Of a DNA stretch of 18,731 nt, positions 7,401 to 15,665 are shown in pieces. Numbering within the stretch: the first letter of the stretch is position 1; each line of letters opens with the position of its first letter. The notes beneath the pieces were generated by a model that saw only the letters and a list, made by a program, of their open reading frames with translations, was not told the DNA's origin and ran no database searches. The stretch is from Lachnospiraceae bacterium (GTDB lineage Bacteria > Bacillota > Clostridia > Lachnospirales > Lachnospiraceae), in the NCBI GenBank assembly GCA_019423745.1, contig JAHZAV010000038.1, positions 1 through 18,731 on the forward strand, written 5' to 3'. The position numbers and the translations under genes were made by a program.

Positions 7401-7843
7401 TATGCGGTCTGTTCTTTCTTACTCTCTGTCAGCTTTTTTAATGTTTCCTTTATTGTATACCAAGCTTCTTCTGGTTTCTCAATATCTTTTGTTGCTTCCT
7501 CCATGGGACAATTCCCTGTACCCTGACGATTTCTGACAACTTCAACCTTCTGCTCGCAAAAGCTGTGGATCCCATAACGAGCCAGCAATTCAACCGCCTT
7601 TTCACTCATCACCGGGGCATATACTTCCTTTACCCCGGCAAGGACGTAAAGGAAAGCAGCTCCTTTTCCTACTACTTTATCCGCTGCAGAAAATCCTTTT
7701 AAATCCTTCCCTGCCTCCAGCCATTCTACTAATGGAAGAACCCCTCTTTTCTCTGTTGTCAGTATCTGCTCTCCCTTGCAAAGAACGCAGGTGTATCTGC
7801 TGTTATCAAGAATTTCTACTGCTTTTTGAAGATTACTGTCCAT
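7400..7843 (-). CDS. DUF1893 domain protein (deaminase-like fold)
   Basis: A 147-residue soluble protein matching the DUF1893 pattern: YTCVLCKGEQILTTEKRGVLPLVEWL near the start, DLKGFSAADKVVGKGAAFLYVLAGVKEVYAPVMSEKA at 47-83, and GTGNCPMEEA at 108-117 with a conserved Cys (C112). The Thermotoga member TM1506 is, to my knowledge, structurally related to cytidine deaminases, but no activity has been established. The usual deaminase zinc set (H/C-A-E and PCxxC) is not obvious. The start codon overlaps the end of the ECF S-component gene by 11 bases, so the two are translationally coupled, which suggests handling of the transported compound or its product. That link is inference. Confidence 0.85.
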   Translation of the reverse strand: MDSNLQKAVEILDNSRYTCVLCKGEQILTTEKRGVLPLVEWLEAGKDLKGFSAADKVVGKGAAFLYVLAGVKEVYAPVMSEKAVELLARYGIHSFCEQKVEVVRNRQGTGNCPMEEATKDIEKPEEAWYTIKETLKKLTESKKEQTA

Positions 7844-8405
7844 TTTTTGTCCTGTTATTCACCCAGAATACAAGCAATGGTAAAACGGTCCACTGAAGGA
7901 TCAATCCTGGAAGACCTGTAAGAATACTGTTCCAAATGGCTGAGATTTGAATCCCCTGTACTCCCAGCAAAGAAACACCTGCTACGATCGCTGCAGCACG
8001 CACCAGACGACCTGCAATCTGAACAAGAATAACTTTTGCTAATGCAGGCATTTGTATATTTCTAAGAAGACCTGCTGCCAAACCGTACACAGCCAGTTCA
8101 ATCATCATGAAGGGAAGCATAGCTACTCCCGGCATCCCTGACAGCGCAAAGCTGACAAGCGGACCAAACACCCCGGCAATCGCCCCTGCATAAGGACCTG
8201 CTATTAATCCTGCAAAAATGATAGGAAGGTGCATTGGAAGAAATGTCTCTCCAAGTGCTGTTCCGAGCCCTGACACTGCTCCCAGCACATGAAATAACTG
8301 GGGAATTACTACTGCTCCGACTATCGCCAGAAAAACGGCAACTGCCTGAACTCTAAAAGTCAATCTTGGAATTTCTTTTTGTTTTGCAATAAATGTGTTA
8401 GCCAT
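7833..8405 (-). CDS. ECF transporter S component, substrate unknown
   Basis: A 190-residue membrane protein with about six hydrophobic segments. The block LPMHLPIIFAGLIAGPYAGAIAGVFGPLVSFALSGMPG (57-93) is typical of energy-coupling-factor S components, which bind a vitamin or other micronutrient and dock on a shared EcfT/EcfA module. No EcfA or EcfT gene is present, which points to a group II (shared energiser) system. ATG 8405 has AGGAGAG upstream. It follows htpG by 46 bases with no terminator, so it may also be read from the htpG promoter. No riboswitch-like structure fits in the 46-base gap, so the substrate is not hinted at by regulation. Confidence 0.85.
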   Translation of the reverse strand: MANTFIAKQKEIPRLTFRVQAVAVFLAIVGAVVIPQLFHVLGAVSGLGTALGETFLPMHLPIIFAGLIAGPYAGAIAGVFGPLVSFALSGMPGVAMLPFMMIELAVYGLAAGLLRNIQMPALAKVILVQIAGRLVRAAAIVAGVSLLGVQGIQISAIWNSILTGLPGLILQWTVLPLLVFWVNNRTKNGQ

Positions 8406-8451
8406 ACTCTCTCTCCTTTTTTCTTTCTGATGCCGCTGCGATCCTTGGTCT

Positions 8452-10518
8452 TTATTTAGTCAACAGCATCATAATGTCGTTACTCCTCTGAACAAATGCT
8501 GTCATTTCCTCTGGACTTAAAGGTTTATGCGCAAGCATCGCCAGATCATAAAGCTGTCTGCAGATAACCGGAACATTCTCGTTGTCTTTGTTTTCAACCA
8601 CAAATTGAACCAGTGGATGGTTGGCATTGAGTGTTAGGGTACTGTCTGTACCGAACATAGATGGATCCATTCCTGCCATACCATACATTTTCATCATTTC
8701 CTGCATACGTCTGCTCTGCTCTGATAAAGTGATCATGGAAGCCACCTTATCATCTTTGAGCTTTTCAACTTTTACATTCAGTTTATCATTATCCAGAGCT
8801 TTTTTAAAGGCCTCTGTTAAGGTATCTGTTGTTTTCTGGAAGTTTTCTTTTTCTTCTTCCTTTACTTCTTCCTTGGCAGATTCTGTTATATCTGCATCAA
8901 TACGCTGGAACTGAATGTTTTGATTTCTCTGCTCCAATTGTGTAATAAACGGAGAATCAATATTATGATTCAAAATCACCGCATCCTGTCCCTGACTGCG
9001 GAACATATTAATATACTGACTCTGCTGCTGCTCATCTGTCACATAATAAATAGTAGTCTTTTGCTCTTCCTTCTTTTCTTCGCCATCTGCTTCCGGAGCC
9101 TCTTCTTTTTGTTCCTTAGGATCGATGAGAGTTCCTCCATTTGCCTCCACGCACTCTTTCAGTGTCATGTATTTGTGGTCAATATTCTTAAAGAGCATAT
9201 AATCCATCATCTTGTCGCAGAATTTTTCATCTTTCAGACATCCAAATTTAATAAACGGACTTATATCATCCCAGTATTTCTCGTAGTTTTCTTTGTCTGT
9301 CTTGCACATACCGCTCAGCTTATCAGCTACTTTCTTGGAAATGTAGTCCGCAATCTTTGTTACAAATCCATCATTCTGAAGTGCACTTCTTGATACGTTA
9401 AGCGGAAGATCTGGACAGTCTATAACTCCCTTCAATACCATAAGGAACTCTGGTATTACTTCCTTGATGTTGTCAGCAATAAACACCTGATTATTATACA
9501 GCTTAATCGTTCCTTCAATAGAATCATATTCAGAGTTAATCTTAGGGAAGTAAAGGATACCCTTTAAGTTAAATGGATAATCCATATTTAAATGAATCCA
9601 AAACAGAGGCTCTTTATAATCCAGAAATACTTTTCTGTAAAATTCAATGTAATCCTCTTTCGAGCATTCATTTGGATGTTTGGTCCAAAGTGGATGGATA
9701 TCATTGATCGCAACAGGCCGTTTGTTGATTTTTACTTTATCTTTTGCCGGGGATACTTCTACCATCTCTTTCTCCCCGTTTTCATTTTCCTTTTCCTCCA
9801 TCTTGGCTTCTTCGTGAATGCGTTCTACGACAACATCATCATCCTTTAAATCTGCCTCATCAATAGTCTCATATTCCTGCTCTGCATTTGCCTTTGAGAG
9901 GAAAATCTCTACTGGCATAAAGGAACAATATTTCTCCAGCACTTCTCTGACACGATATTCATTTGCAAACTCCAAGCTGTCATCATTAAGGAAAAGCGTA
10001 ATCTCAGTTCCAATACCTTCCTTATTTCCGTCTGTCATCTCATACTCTGTCCCACCGTTGCTGACCCAGTGCACAGAAGCTGCTCCTTCTTTATAAGAAA
10101 GTGTATCAATATGAACTTCATCAGCCACCATAAATGCTGAATAAAAGCCAAGGCCGAAATGTCCGATCATATCATCCTCGGTTGTTTTATCCTTATATTT
10201 TTCCAAAAATTGTGTAGCGCCTGAAAAAGCGATTTGAGTTATATACTCTTCCACTTCATCTGCCGTCATACCGATACCATTATCAATAAATTTCAAAGTT
10301 TTTTCTTCCGGATTTACGATAACCTGAATCTGTGGTTTATAGTCGTCCGGCATCTGATATTCTCCCATCATATCAAGCTTTTTCAGCTTTGTGATTGCAT
10401 CACACCCGTTTGAAATCATCTCACGCACAAAAATGTCGTGATCTGAATATACCCACTTTTTAATAATGGGGAAAATATTCTCACTGCTGATCGATAAGTT
10501 TCCTTTTTTTGCTGCCAT
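8452..10518 (-). CDS. htpG: Hsp90-family chaperone HtpG
   Basis: An ATP-dependent cytosolic chaperone acting as a dimer. It has 688 residues against 624 in E. coli. Visible: an N-terminal GHKL ATPase domain with ISNGCDA (35-41), DNGIGM (79-84) and GHFGLGFYS (119-127); a middle domain with IHPLWTKHP (274-282) and LPLNVSRSALQND (371-383); and a C-terminal dimerisation domain. The extra length comes mainly from two charged segments, at about 231-263 (between N and middle domains) and 468-488. ATG 10518 has AAGGAG 8 bases upstream. Upstream lies a CIRCE operator, so HrcA repression and heat induction are expected. Confidence 0.97.
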   Translation of the reverse strand: MAAKKGNLSISSENIFPIIKKWVYSDHDIFVREMISNGCDAITKLKKLDMMGEYQMPDDYKPQIQVIVNPEEKTLKFIDNGIGMTADEVEEYITQIAFSGATQFLEKYKDKTTEDDMIGHFGLGFYSAFMVADEVHIDTLSYKEGAASVHWVSNGGTEYEMTDGNKEGIGTEITLFLNDDSLEFANEYRVREVLEKYCSFMPVEIFLSKANAEQEYETIDEADLKDDDVVVERIHEEAKMEEKENENGEKEMVEVSPAKDKVKINKRPVAINDIHPLWTKHPNECSKEDYIEFYRKVFLDYKEPLFWIHLNMDYPFNLKGILYFPKINSEYDSIEGTIKLYNNQVFIADNIKEVIPEFLMVLKGVIDCPDLPLNVSRSALQNDGFVTKIADYISKKVADKLSGMCKTDKENYEKYWDDISPFIKFGCLKDEKFCDKMMDYMLFKNIDHKYMTLKECVEANGGTLIDPKEQKEEAPEADGEEKKEEQKTTIYYVTDEQQQSQYINMFRSQGQDAVILNHNIDSPFITQLEQRNQNIQFQRIDADITESAKEEVKEEEKENFQKTTDTLTEAFKKALDNDKLNVKVEKLKDDKVASMITLSEQSRRMQEMMKMYGMAGMDPSMFGTDSTLTLNANHPLVQFVVENKDNENVPVICRQLYDLAMLAHKPLSPEEMTAFVQRSNDIMMLLTK

Positions 10519-10560
10519 TTATATCACTCCTTATAATTCTCTTTTTGTTGTCTAAAAAAT

Positions 10561-10589
10561 ATGATAATACCCTCTGTTTTAAATGTCAA
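10561..10589 (-). promoter_or_regulatory. htpG promoter
   Basis: Minus-strand TTGACA (10584-10589, perfect -35), 17-base spacer, TATCAT (10561-10566, 5/6). It lies about 43 bases before the htpG ATG and immediately downstream of the CIRCE element. Confidence 0.8.
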
Positions 10590-10596
10590 CCAAAAA

Positions 10597-10623
10597 TTAG
10601 CACTCTTTTACCAAGAGTGCTAA
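10597..10623. promoter_or_regulatory. CIRCE operator (HrcA binding site)
   Basis: Exact consensus TTAGCACTC - 9 bases - GAGTGCTAA. HrcA binds this site in Firmicutes to repress heat-shock genes. Here it sits 7 bases upstream of the htpG -35. On the minus strand the repeat is followed by TTTTT, so it can also fold as a terminator after the ABC permease gene. Confidence 0.97.
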
Positions 10624-10656
10624 TAATTCCCTTAAAAATATAAAATTTTTATAAAC

Positions 10657-13600
10657 TTATTCTACACTTTTCAAGGATTCCACCATATCAATCCTTTTCA
10701 GTTTAAAATACATTACCCAGTTTACAAACATAGAAAAGCCAAGTGTAAACAGGAAGCTATACATATAACTTGGGAAATGAATGACTCTGCCGAACATAAT
10801 CTCGTCTACTTCTACAGTAACAATGACAAACTGAAGCAAAAGTCTGCCAAGTCCCATTCCAACCAAAGAGCCTATCAAGGTAAGAAGGATATTTTCCCGG
10901 TATACATAAGATGCCACTTCCATATCATAAAATCCTAACACCTTGATAGTCGCAAGTTCCCGCTTTCTCTCTGTAATATTTATGGTATTCAGATTATAAA
11001 GTACGACAAAGGCAAGCATTCCAGCAGAGATAATCAATACAACAATAACCAGATTAAGACTTCTTAACATATCATCTAACTGATCTTCTATACTGGTAGT
11101 ATAACTGATGTTTAATACATTCTCATTCTTCAAAAGATGGCTTCCAATTTTTTCCATTTGATCTTCTTTTCCATCCTGAAGTTTTACAAGAATACCATTG
11201 TATTTTGCCTGTACTCCAAACAGTTCTTCATAATAATCCGGCGACAGATAAATGTAATGTCCCATATAATTTTCACAGATAGCTTTCACTGTCACTTCTT
11301 TTTCACCCAGATCATTATCCTCCAGTTTTACAGAATCGCCCACTTCTACATCAAGAGCCTCTGCTGCTTTTTCCGTCAGAATAGCCCCCTCGCCTTCCAA
11401 TGTATATGACTCTGACGAGGTCCGGCTTCGGAACGTAAGAAAGTCTTCGATATGATCTGTACTTTCAGGTACTGTAAGATAAACGTCCAATGTTTCACTA
11501 TCCGACTGCACCTCAAGGTTTTGCATTCGGACCTGAATCTCCTGATCTACAGCGGTTTCATCTTTTACTCCTTTTACAATTTCTTCTTTTTCTCCCGGTG
11601 AAAGATCATCATCATAATAAACCGCCGCATCGTAATGCTGAATCTCTTCATACTGCAGTGTTGGAATTTCAAAAATGCTGTCTTTCAGCCCAAAGCCTAC
11701 TACCATGAGAGCCATACAGCCTCCAATTCCAAACACCGTCATAAAAAATCTCTTTTTATAACGAATTAAATTCCGTATGGAGGATTTCCATGTAAAATTC
11801 AAATGTCTCCAAATAAAGCCTACCCTTTCCAACAGAATTCTCTGCCCCTGTTTCGGTGCCGGCGGTCGCATCAGCTCTGCAGGAACACTGGCCAGTTCTT
11901 TATAGCAGGCCATAAGCGTAGCCACAAGAGTACAAAGTACAGCAATCAAAGTAGCCTGCAATGCATAACTCAAATGATAAGGTACAAGGATATGAGGTAT
12001 ATGCTGATACATAATTTTATATGCATATATAATAATCCATGGAAATACCTTTTCTCCAAAAAGTACTCCAACAATACTTCCTCCCAGTGTAGCAGTCAAA
12101 GCATACGTAATATATTTTCCTGCAATGGCGAATTTACTATAACCAAGCGCTTTCAATGTACCAATTTGAATTCGCTGCTCTTCCACCATTCTAGTCATAG
12201 CCGTCAGACTGATAAGTGCTGCCACCAGGAAAAATACAGCTGGAAATACTTGTCCAATGGCTCTCATTCGATCTGCATTATCACCATATCCATCGTATTC
12301 AGACAAAGCGCTGCTTCTATCCTGCACATACCATTCCGGATTTTCTATCTTTTGAATTTCTGCTTTGGCATCGGTAATTTCCTGCTTCGCCTCCTCAAGC
12401 TGCCTTTCCCCATCTTTAATCTTTGCTTCACCATCCGCAATCTGTTTAGCCGCCTCAGCTGCGGCCTGCTCATATTCAGACCAATTGCTCTTTAGTTCCT
12501 GCGTCCCTTTTTCCAGCTCGGCCTTTCCTTCTGCCAATGTCTGTTCCTGACCATCCATCATCTTCCAGGCCGCATCAATCTGAGTCTGTCCTGCGTCTAT
12601 CTGCTTTTTGGATAACTCCAGCGTCTTTCTGGCTTGTGCAAGCTGAGCCTCCCCTGACTCGAGCTGATTCCCCGCCTCTATCAATGCCTGTTCTGCTGCC
12701 TCCAGTTCCTGCTCCTTTTCAAGCAGCTTCTGTTCGCCAGCGGTCAGTTCTTGTTCTAGTTGTTCCAAATCTGATAACTGGCTTTCCAAAGCTGTTATCA
12801 TTTGTCCCAGCACTTCTTCACTTTCGATCCCCTGCTCCTGCATCTGTGCAATCAAGCTCTCTTTGTTCTGCGTAACTTCAGATAGACTTTGTTCCAGCTC
12901 TCTTTTCATAGAGGGCCAGTTCTCTAAAAATTCTTCCTGCTCCTGTGTCCTATCTCCTTCCGGTGTTTCAAGAATCATTTGATAGCAGACCTCTCCATCC
13001 TCAATCTGCATTGTAAGCTGATCAATATGTGTTTGAAAATCATCGAAAGAAGTCTGCAGTTCCTGCAAAGGCTTCAAAGATTCATTTACTTTGCTTTTCC
13101 CTTCATCCAGCTCTTCTTTTTTCTCTTGCAGTTCCTCCTTCTGTTTGGAAATTTCCTGCTTGCCTCCCGTAATAAGAGGCATCTGCTGATTATACTCTAC
13201 AAGATATGCTTCCTTTTTGCTCTGCAGCTCTTTTTCCTTTTGCTCAAGCTGAGTTATACCGCTTTCATATTCCTGTTTTCCTGCATCCAATTCACCCTGT
13301 TGTGAAATAAGTTCCTGTTTTCCCGACTCTAACTGAACTTTCCCATCTGCAATCTGCTGTTTGGACCTTTCAAGAAGTTGCCGGGCATCCTCCAGCTGCT
13401 TTTTGGCATCTGCCAGTTCTCTTGCAGCTGTACTTTTTGAGTCTTCCAATTCCTGTCGTGCATCAGCAAGTGTTTTTGTTTCCTCATCTACTGTCTGCTG
13501 AGCATCCTCCACTTCCTCATAAGCCTCATCCATAATGTTCTGACGGCGTACCTCGCATCTTGCATCTGCAATTTCTTCCAGACGATCTACGGTTTCGGAA

Positions 13601-14307
13601 ACGATATCTTCATAATCATCCGTAAACGCAATCTCATCGGCTGCTCCTTCTACCCGAACATAGGCTTCGGAATAGACCTCGGTACAAAAAGCATCTTCTG
13701 TTACCACAATAAAACCGCTTATCTCTCCATTTCCCACTGTACTGCTTCCTCTTCCAAAGGAAATGTAAAGAGGGCTGTTCCCAATTCCCACGATCTTATA
13801 TGTATCCGTTGTCAGAGTATCTGAAAGTGCCTCATCACTCCCCGAGGAAACAGTAATGGTATCTCCTACTTCATACCCCTCACTAATAGCAAAATCCTCA
13901 TCCAAAAGACATTCGTTCTCTTTTTTAGGAAGACGTCCTTCTGCCACCTGGACATCGTTGAAATTTTTCTGCATGGACATGACATGCACAACCTTTTCCG
14001 TATCTCCTACGGAACAGAGCACATCGGTACTGTATCCGCCTTCTGCAGATTCAACCCCTTCGACTTTTTCAATCTCTTCTATATCGTCATCCGTAAGGCC
14101 CATAGTTCCCATGACTTTAATATCCATCAGGTGTTCACTGTCAAAATAGGCGTCACCTGATATTCTCATACTGGGCTCTGAAGAACGGATTCCTGCATAG
14201 AAAGCAACCCCCAGTGCCACAATAAAGAAAATAGAAATAAAACGGCCCCAGGATTTTTTAATTTCCATGAAGAAATCCTTTTGTAACATATTCTTTCTTT
14301 TCTTCAT
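10657..14307 (-). CDS. FtsX-type ABC exporter permease with long coiled-coil extracytoplasmic domain
   Basis: A 1216-residue permease with duplicated FtsX-like halves. One membrane helix near 22-42 is followed by an extracytoplasmic region. Within it, residues ~255-655 form a Glu/Gln/Lys-rich coiled coil with repeated GKxxLExGxxEL-type units, like the YhgE/Pip proteins. FtsX half 1 has helices around 688-705, 733-760 and 783-803 and the cytoplasmic motif EEQRIQIGTLKALGYS. A second unit has a helix at ~854-874, an extracytoplasmic domain, and helices near 1086-1105, 1138-1160 and 1180-1200 with TERKRELATIKVLGFY. It pairs with the ATPase 7 bases upstream. The family exports lipids, peptides or antibiotics or works mechanically on the envelope; the substrate here is unknown. 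Its RBS (AGGAAG) overlaps the ATPase stop. Confidence 0.92.
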   Translation of the reverse strand: MKKRKNMLQKDFFMEIKKSWGRFISIFFIVALGVAFYAGIRSSEPSMRISGDAYFDSEHLMDIKVMGTMGLTDDDIEEIEKVEGVESAEGGYSTDVLCSVGDTEKVVHVMSMQKNFNDVQVAEGRLPKKENECLLDEDFAISEGYEVGDTITVSSGSDEALSDTLTTDTYKIVGIGNSPLYISFGRGSSTVGNGEISGFIVVTEDAFCTEVYSEAYVRVEGAADEIAFTDDYEDIVSETVDRLEEIADARCEVRRQNIMDEAYEEVEDAQQTVDEETKTLADARQELEDSKSTAARELADAKKQLEDARQLLERSKQQIADGKVQLESGKQELISQQGELDAGKQEYESGITQLEQKEKELQSKKEAYLVEYNQQMPLITGGKQEISKQKEELQEKKEELDEGKSKVNESLKPLQELQTSFDDFQTHIDQLTMQIEDGEVCYQMILETPEGDRTQEQEEFLENWPSMKRELEQSLSEVTQNKESLIAQMQEQGIESEEVLGQMITALESQLSDLEQLEQELTAGEQKLLEKEQELEAAEQALIEAGNQLESGEAQLAQARKTLELSKKQIDAGQTQIDAAWKMMDGQEQTLAEGKAELEKGTQELKSNWSEYEQAAAEAAKQIADGEAKIKDGERQLEEAKQEITDAKAEIQKIENPEWYVQDRSSALSEYDGYGDNADRMRAIGQVFPAVFFLVAALISLTAMTRMVEEQRIQIGTLKALGYSKFAIAGKYITYALTATLGGSIVGVLFGEKVFPWIIIYAYKIMYQHIPHILVPYHLSYALQATLIAVLCTLVATLMACYKELASVPAELMRPPAPKQGQRILLERVGFIWRHLNFTWKSSIRNLIRYKKRFFMTVFGIGGCMALMVVGFGLKDSIFEIPTLQYEEIQHYDAAVYYDDDLSPGEKEEIVKGVKDETAVDQEIQVRMQNLEVQSDSETLDVYLTVPESTDHIEDFLTFRSRTSSESYTLEGEGAILTEKAAEALDVEVGDSVKLEDNDLGEKEVTVKAICENYMGHYIYLSPDYYEELFGVQAKYNGILVKLQDGKEDQMEKIGSHLLKNENVLNISYTTSIEDQLDDMLRSLNLVIVVLIISAGMLAFVVLYNLNTINITERKRELATIKVLGFYDMEVASYVYRENILLTLIGSLVGMGLGRLLLQFVIVTVEVDEIMFGRVIHFPSYMYSFLFTLGFSMFVNWVMYFKLKRIDMVESLKSVE

Positions 14308-14314
14308 AAACTTC

Positions 14315-15019
14315 CTACCATTCTATTGTCTCTACTGAAACCGGGTTTGGATTTTCCACGATTTCTTTTGTCTTTCCGTTCTTAATTTTAATCACACGAT
14401 CTGCCATTGGAGCGATTGCTGAATTGTGGGTAATTAAAATTACAGTCATCCCTCTCTGACGGCATGTATCCTGCAATAATTTTAAAATTGCTTTCCCCGT
14501 ATTATAATCTAACGCACCTGTAGGCTCATCACACAGCAAAAGCTTCGGATTTTTTGCAAGGGCACGTGCAATAGAAACTCTTTGCTGCTCTCCTCCGGAA
14601 AGCTGTGCGGGAAAATTGTCCACTCTCTCACCTAAACCTACATCTTGCAAAACTTCTCTGGCATCCAAAGGATCTTTACAAATCTGAAGCGCTAACTCTA
14701 CATTTTCAAGTGCTGTCAGATTAGGAATCAAGTTATAGAACTGAAAAACAAAGCCTATATCATCTCTTCTATAAGAAATTAATTCTTTTCCACTATATTT
14801 CGTGATATCACTTCCGTCTATCCATACTTCTCCACCTGTAGCTGTATCCATTCCCCCAAGAATATTCAGCACGGTAGTTTTTCCGGCTCCGCTCGGTCCT
14901 ACAACAACTGCAAATTCTCCTCTTTTGATATCAAACGAAATCCCATCTGCAGCTGCAATATCCACCTCTCCCATGTGGTATATTTTTTTAACATCTCTTA
15001 GACAGACAAATTCAGGCAT
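14315..15019 (-). CDS. ABC transporter ATP-binding protein, MacB/LolD type
   Basis: A 234-residue ATPase that energises the neighbouring FtsX-type permease. It has Walker A GPSGAGKT (41-48), Q-loop Q93, signature LSGGEQQR (140-147), Walker B LLLCDEP (160-166) and switch His H198. These match the LolD/MacB/FtsE subfamily, whose members act mechanically across the membrane rather than pumping through a classical channel. ATG 15019 follows AGGAGG with a 6-base gap. First gene of a two-gene operon with a promoter at 15078-15106. Confidence 0.95.
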   Translation of the reverse strand: MPEFVCLRDVKKIYHMGEVDIAAADGISFDIKRGEFAVVVGPSGAGKTTVLNILGGMDTATGGEVWIDGSDITKYSGKELISYRRDDIGFVFQFYNLIPNLTALENVELALQICKDPLDAREVLQDVGLGERVDNFPAQLSGGEQQRVSIARALAKNPKLLLCDEPTGALDYNTGKAILKLLQDTCRQRGMTVILITHNSAIAPMADRVIKIKNGKTKEIVENPNPVSVETIEW

Positions 15020-15060
15020 AAACTACCTCCTGTAGACAATCTTCTAGCGAACTAAAATAT

Positions 15061-15075
15061 TTGCATTGTATGCAA
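15061..15075. promoter_or_regulatory. Palindrome at the ABC operon start site, candidate operator
   Basis: TTGCAT-TGT-ATGCAA, a perfect 6-bp inverted repeat with 3-base spacer. It lies 2 bases downstream of the ABC operon -10 and covers the expected start of transcription (~15071). The position fits a repressor site; the regulator is unknown. Confidence 0.4.
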
Positions 15076-15077
15076 TT

Positions 15078-15106
15078 ATTATATCACTTATAATAAGAAT
15101 TGTAAT
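15078..15106 (-). promoter_or_regulatory. Promoter of the ABC exporter operon
   Basis: Minus-strand consensus TATAAT (15078-15083) preceded by TGA (extended -10), with a weak -35 ATTACA (15101-15106) at 17 bases. Its -35 overlaps that of the divergent GNAT gene. Confidence 0.6.
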
Positions 15107-15129
15107 GTTCTGCATTAGAAGTTTATAAG
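15100..15129 (+). promoter_or_regulatory. Candidate promoter of the GNAT gene
   Basis: TTGTAA (15100-15105), 18-base spacer, TATAAG (15124-15129). Start of transcription would be near 15136, leaving a short leader holding the GGAG site at 15141. Confidence 0.45.
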
Positions 15130-15152
15130 ATTTTAAGAATGGAGTGGTAAAT

Positions 15153-15656
15153 ATGGAAAAAGTAGAATTTGTGAAGGCACAAACCGACGAAGAAATCCGC
15201 CAAGTTGCAACCCTTGCCGAAGAAATCTGGCATGAACATTTCACAGATATTATTGGAGAAGCGCAAGTAAATTATATGGTAGAAAAATTTCAATCCTACC
15301 CGGCTCTCAAATCACAGATTTCCGACGGATATGAATATTATCAGATCATATGTAATGGTCAGTTGGCCGGATACACTGGTATACATCCAGAAGATGGAAA
15401 ACTTTTTTTAAGTAAACTATATGTGCACAAAGATTTCCGTGGAAGACATTTAAGCACGAAAGCTTTTCATTTTCTCATTGACCTTTGCCGTACAAGAAAC
15501 CTTTCCATAATCTGGCTGACCTGTAATAAACATAATGATCATACACTGAAGGTGTATGACCATCTAGGATTCCATACTGTCCGTTCTGAAAAAAATGATA
15601 TTGGAAACGGATTTTATATGGATGACTATATTATGGAATATTCTGTAATAAAATAG
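15153..15656 (+). CDS. GNAT family N-acetyltransferase
   Basis: A 167-residue acetyl-CoA-dependent acyltransferase. The acetyl-CoA motif A is LYVHKDFRGRHLSTKAFHFLI (89-109), with RGRHLS replacing the usual RGxGxG/A, followed by motif B NKHNDHTLKVYDHLGF (125-140), which is characteristic. ATG 15153 is chosen over GTG 15144 because GGAG at 15141-15144 is then 8 bases upstream. The acceptor (amino acid, polyamine, antibiotic or protein) cannot be read from sequence. Divergent from the ABC exporter operon with overlapping -35 boxes, and convergent with an XRE gene with only 9 bases between stops. Confidence 0.9.
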   Translation: MEKVEFVKAQTDEEIRQVATLAEEIWHEHFTDIIGEAQVNYMVEKFQSYPALKSQISDGYEYYQIICNGQLAGYTGIHPEDGKLFLSKLYVHKDFRGRHLSTKAFHFLIDLCRTRNLSIIWLTCNKHNDHTLKVYDHLGFHTVRSEKNDIGNGFYMDDYIMEYSVIK

Positions 15657-15665
15657 GTCAAAAAA

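Noticed and set aside
8406..8451. Riboswitch before the ECF S component
   Set aside because: Only 46 bases separate it from htpG, holding an RBS and no recognisable aptamer.
8920..9393. 157-residue plus-strand open frame with hydrophobic stretches
   Set aside because: Antisense to htpG; the hydrophobic runs are the complement of Glu/Lys-rich codons.
11803..12495. 230-residue plus-strand open frame
   Set aside because: Antisense to the ABC permease; Ser/Cys/His-rich shadow of the coiled-coil and membrane codons with no recognisable domain.
12350..13550. Possible DNA tandem repeats
   Set aside because: The repetition is at protein level (coiled-coil units of the permease); the underlying bases vary and no exact DNA repeat is evident.
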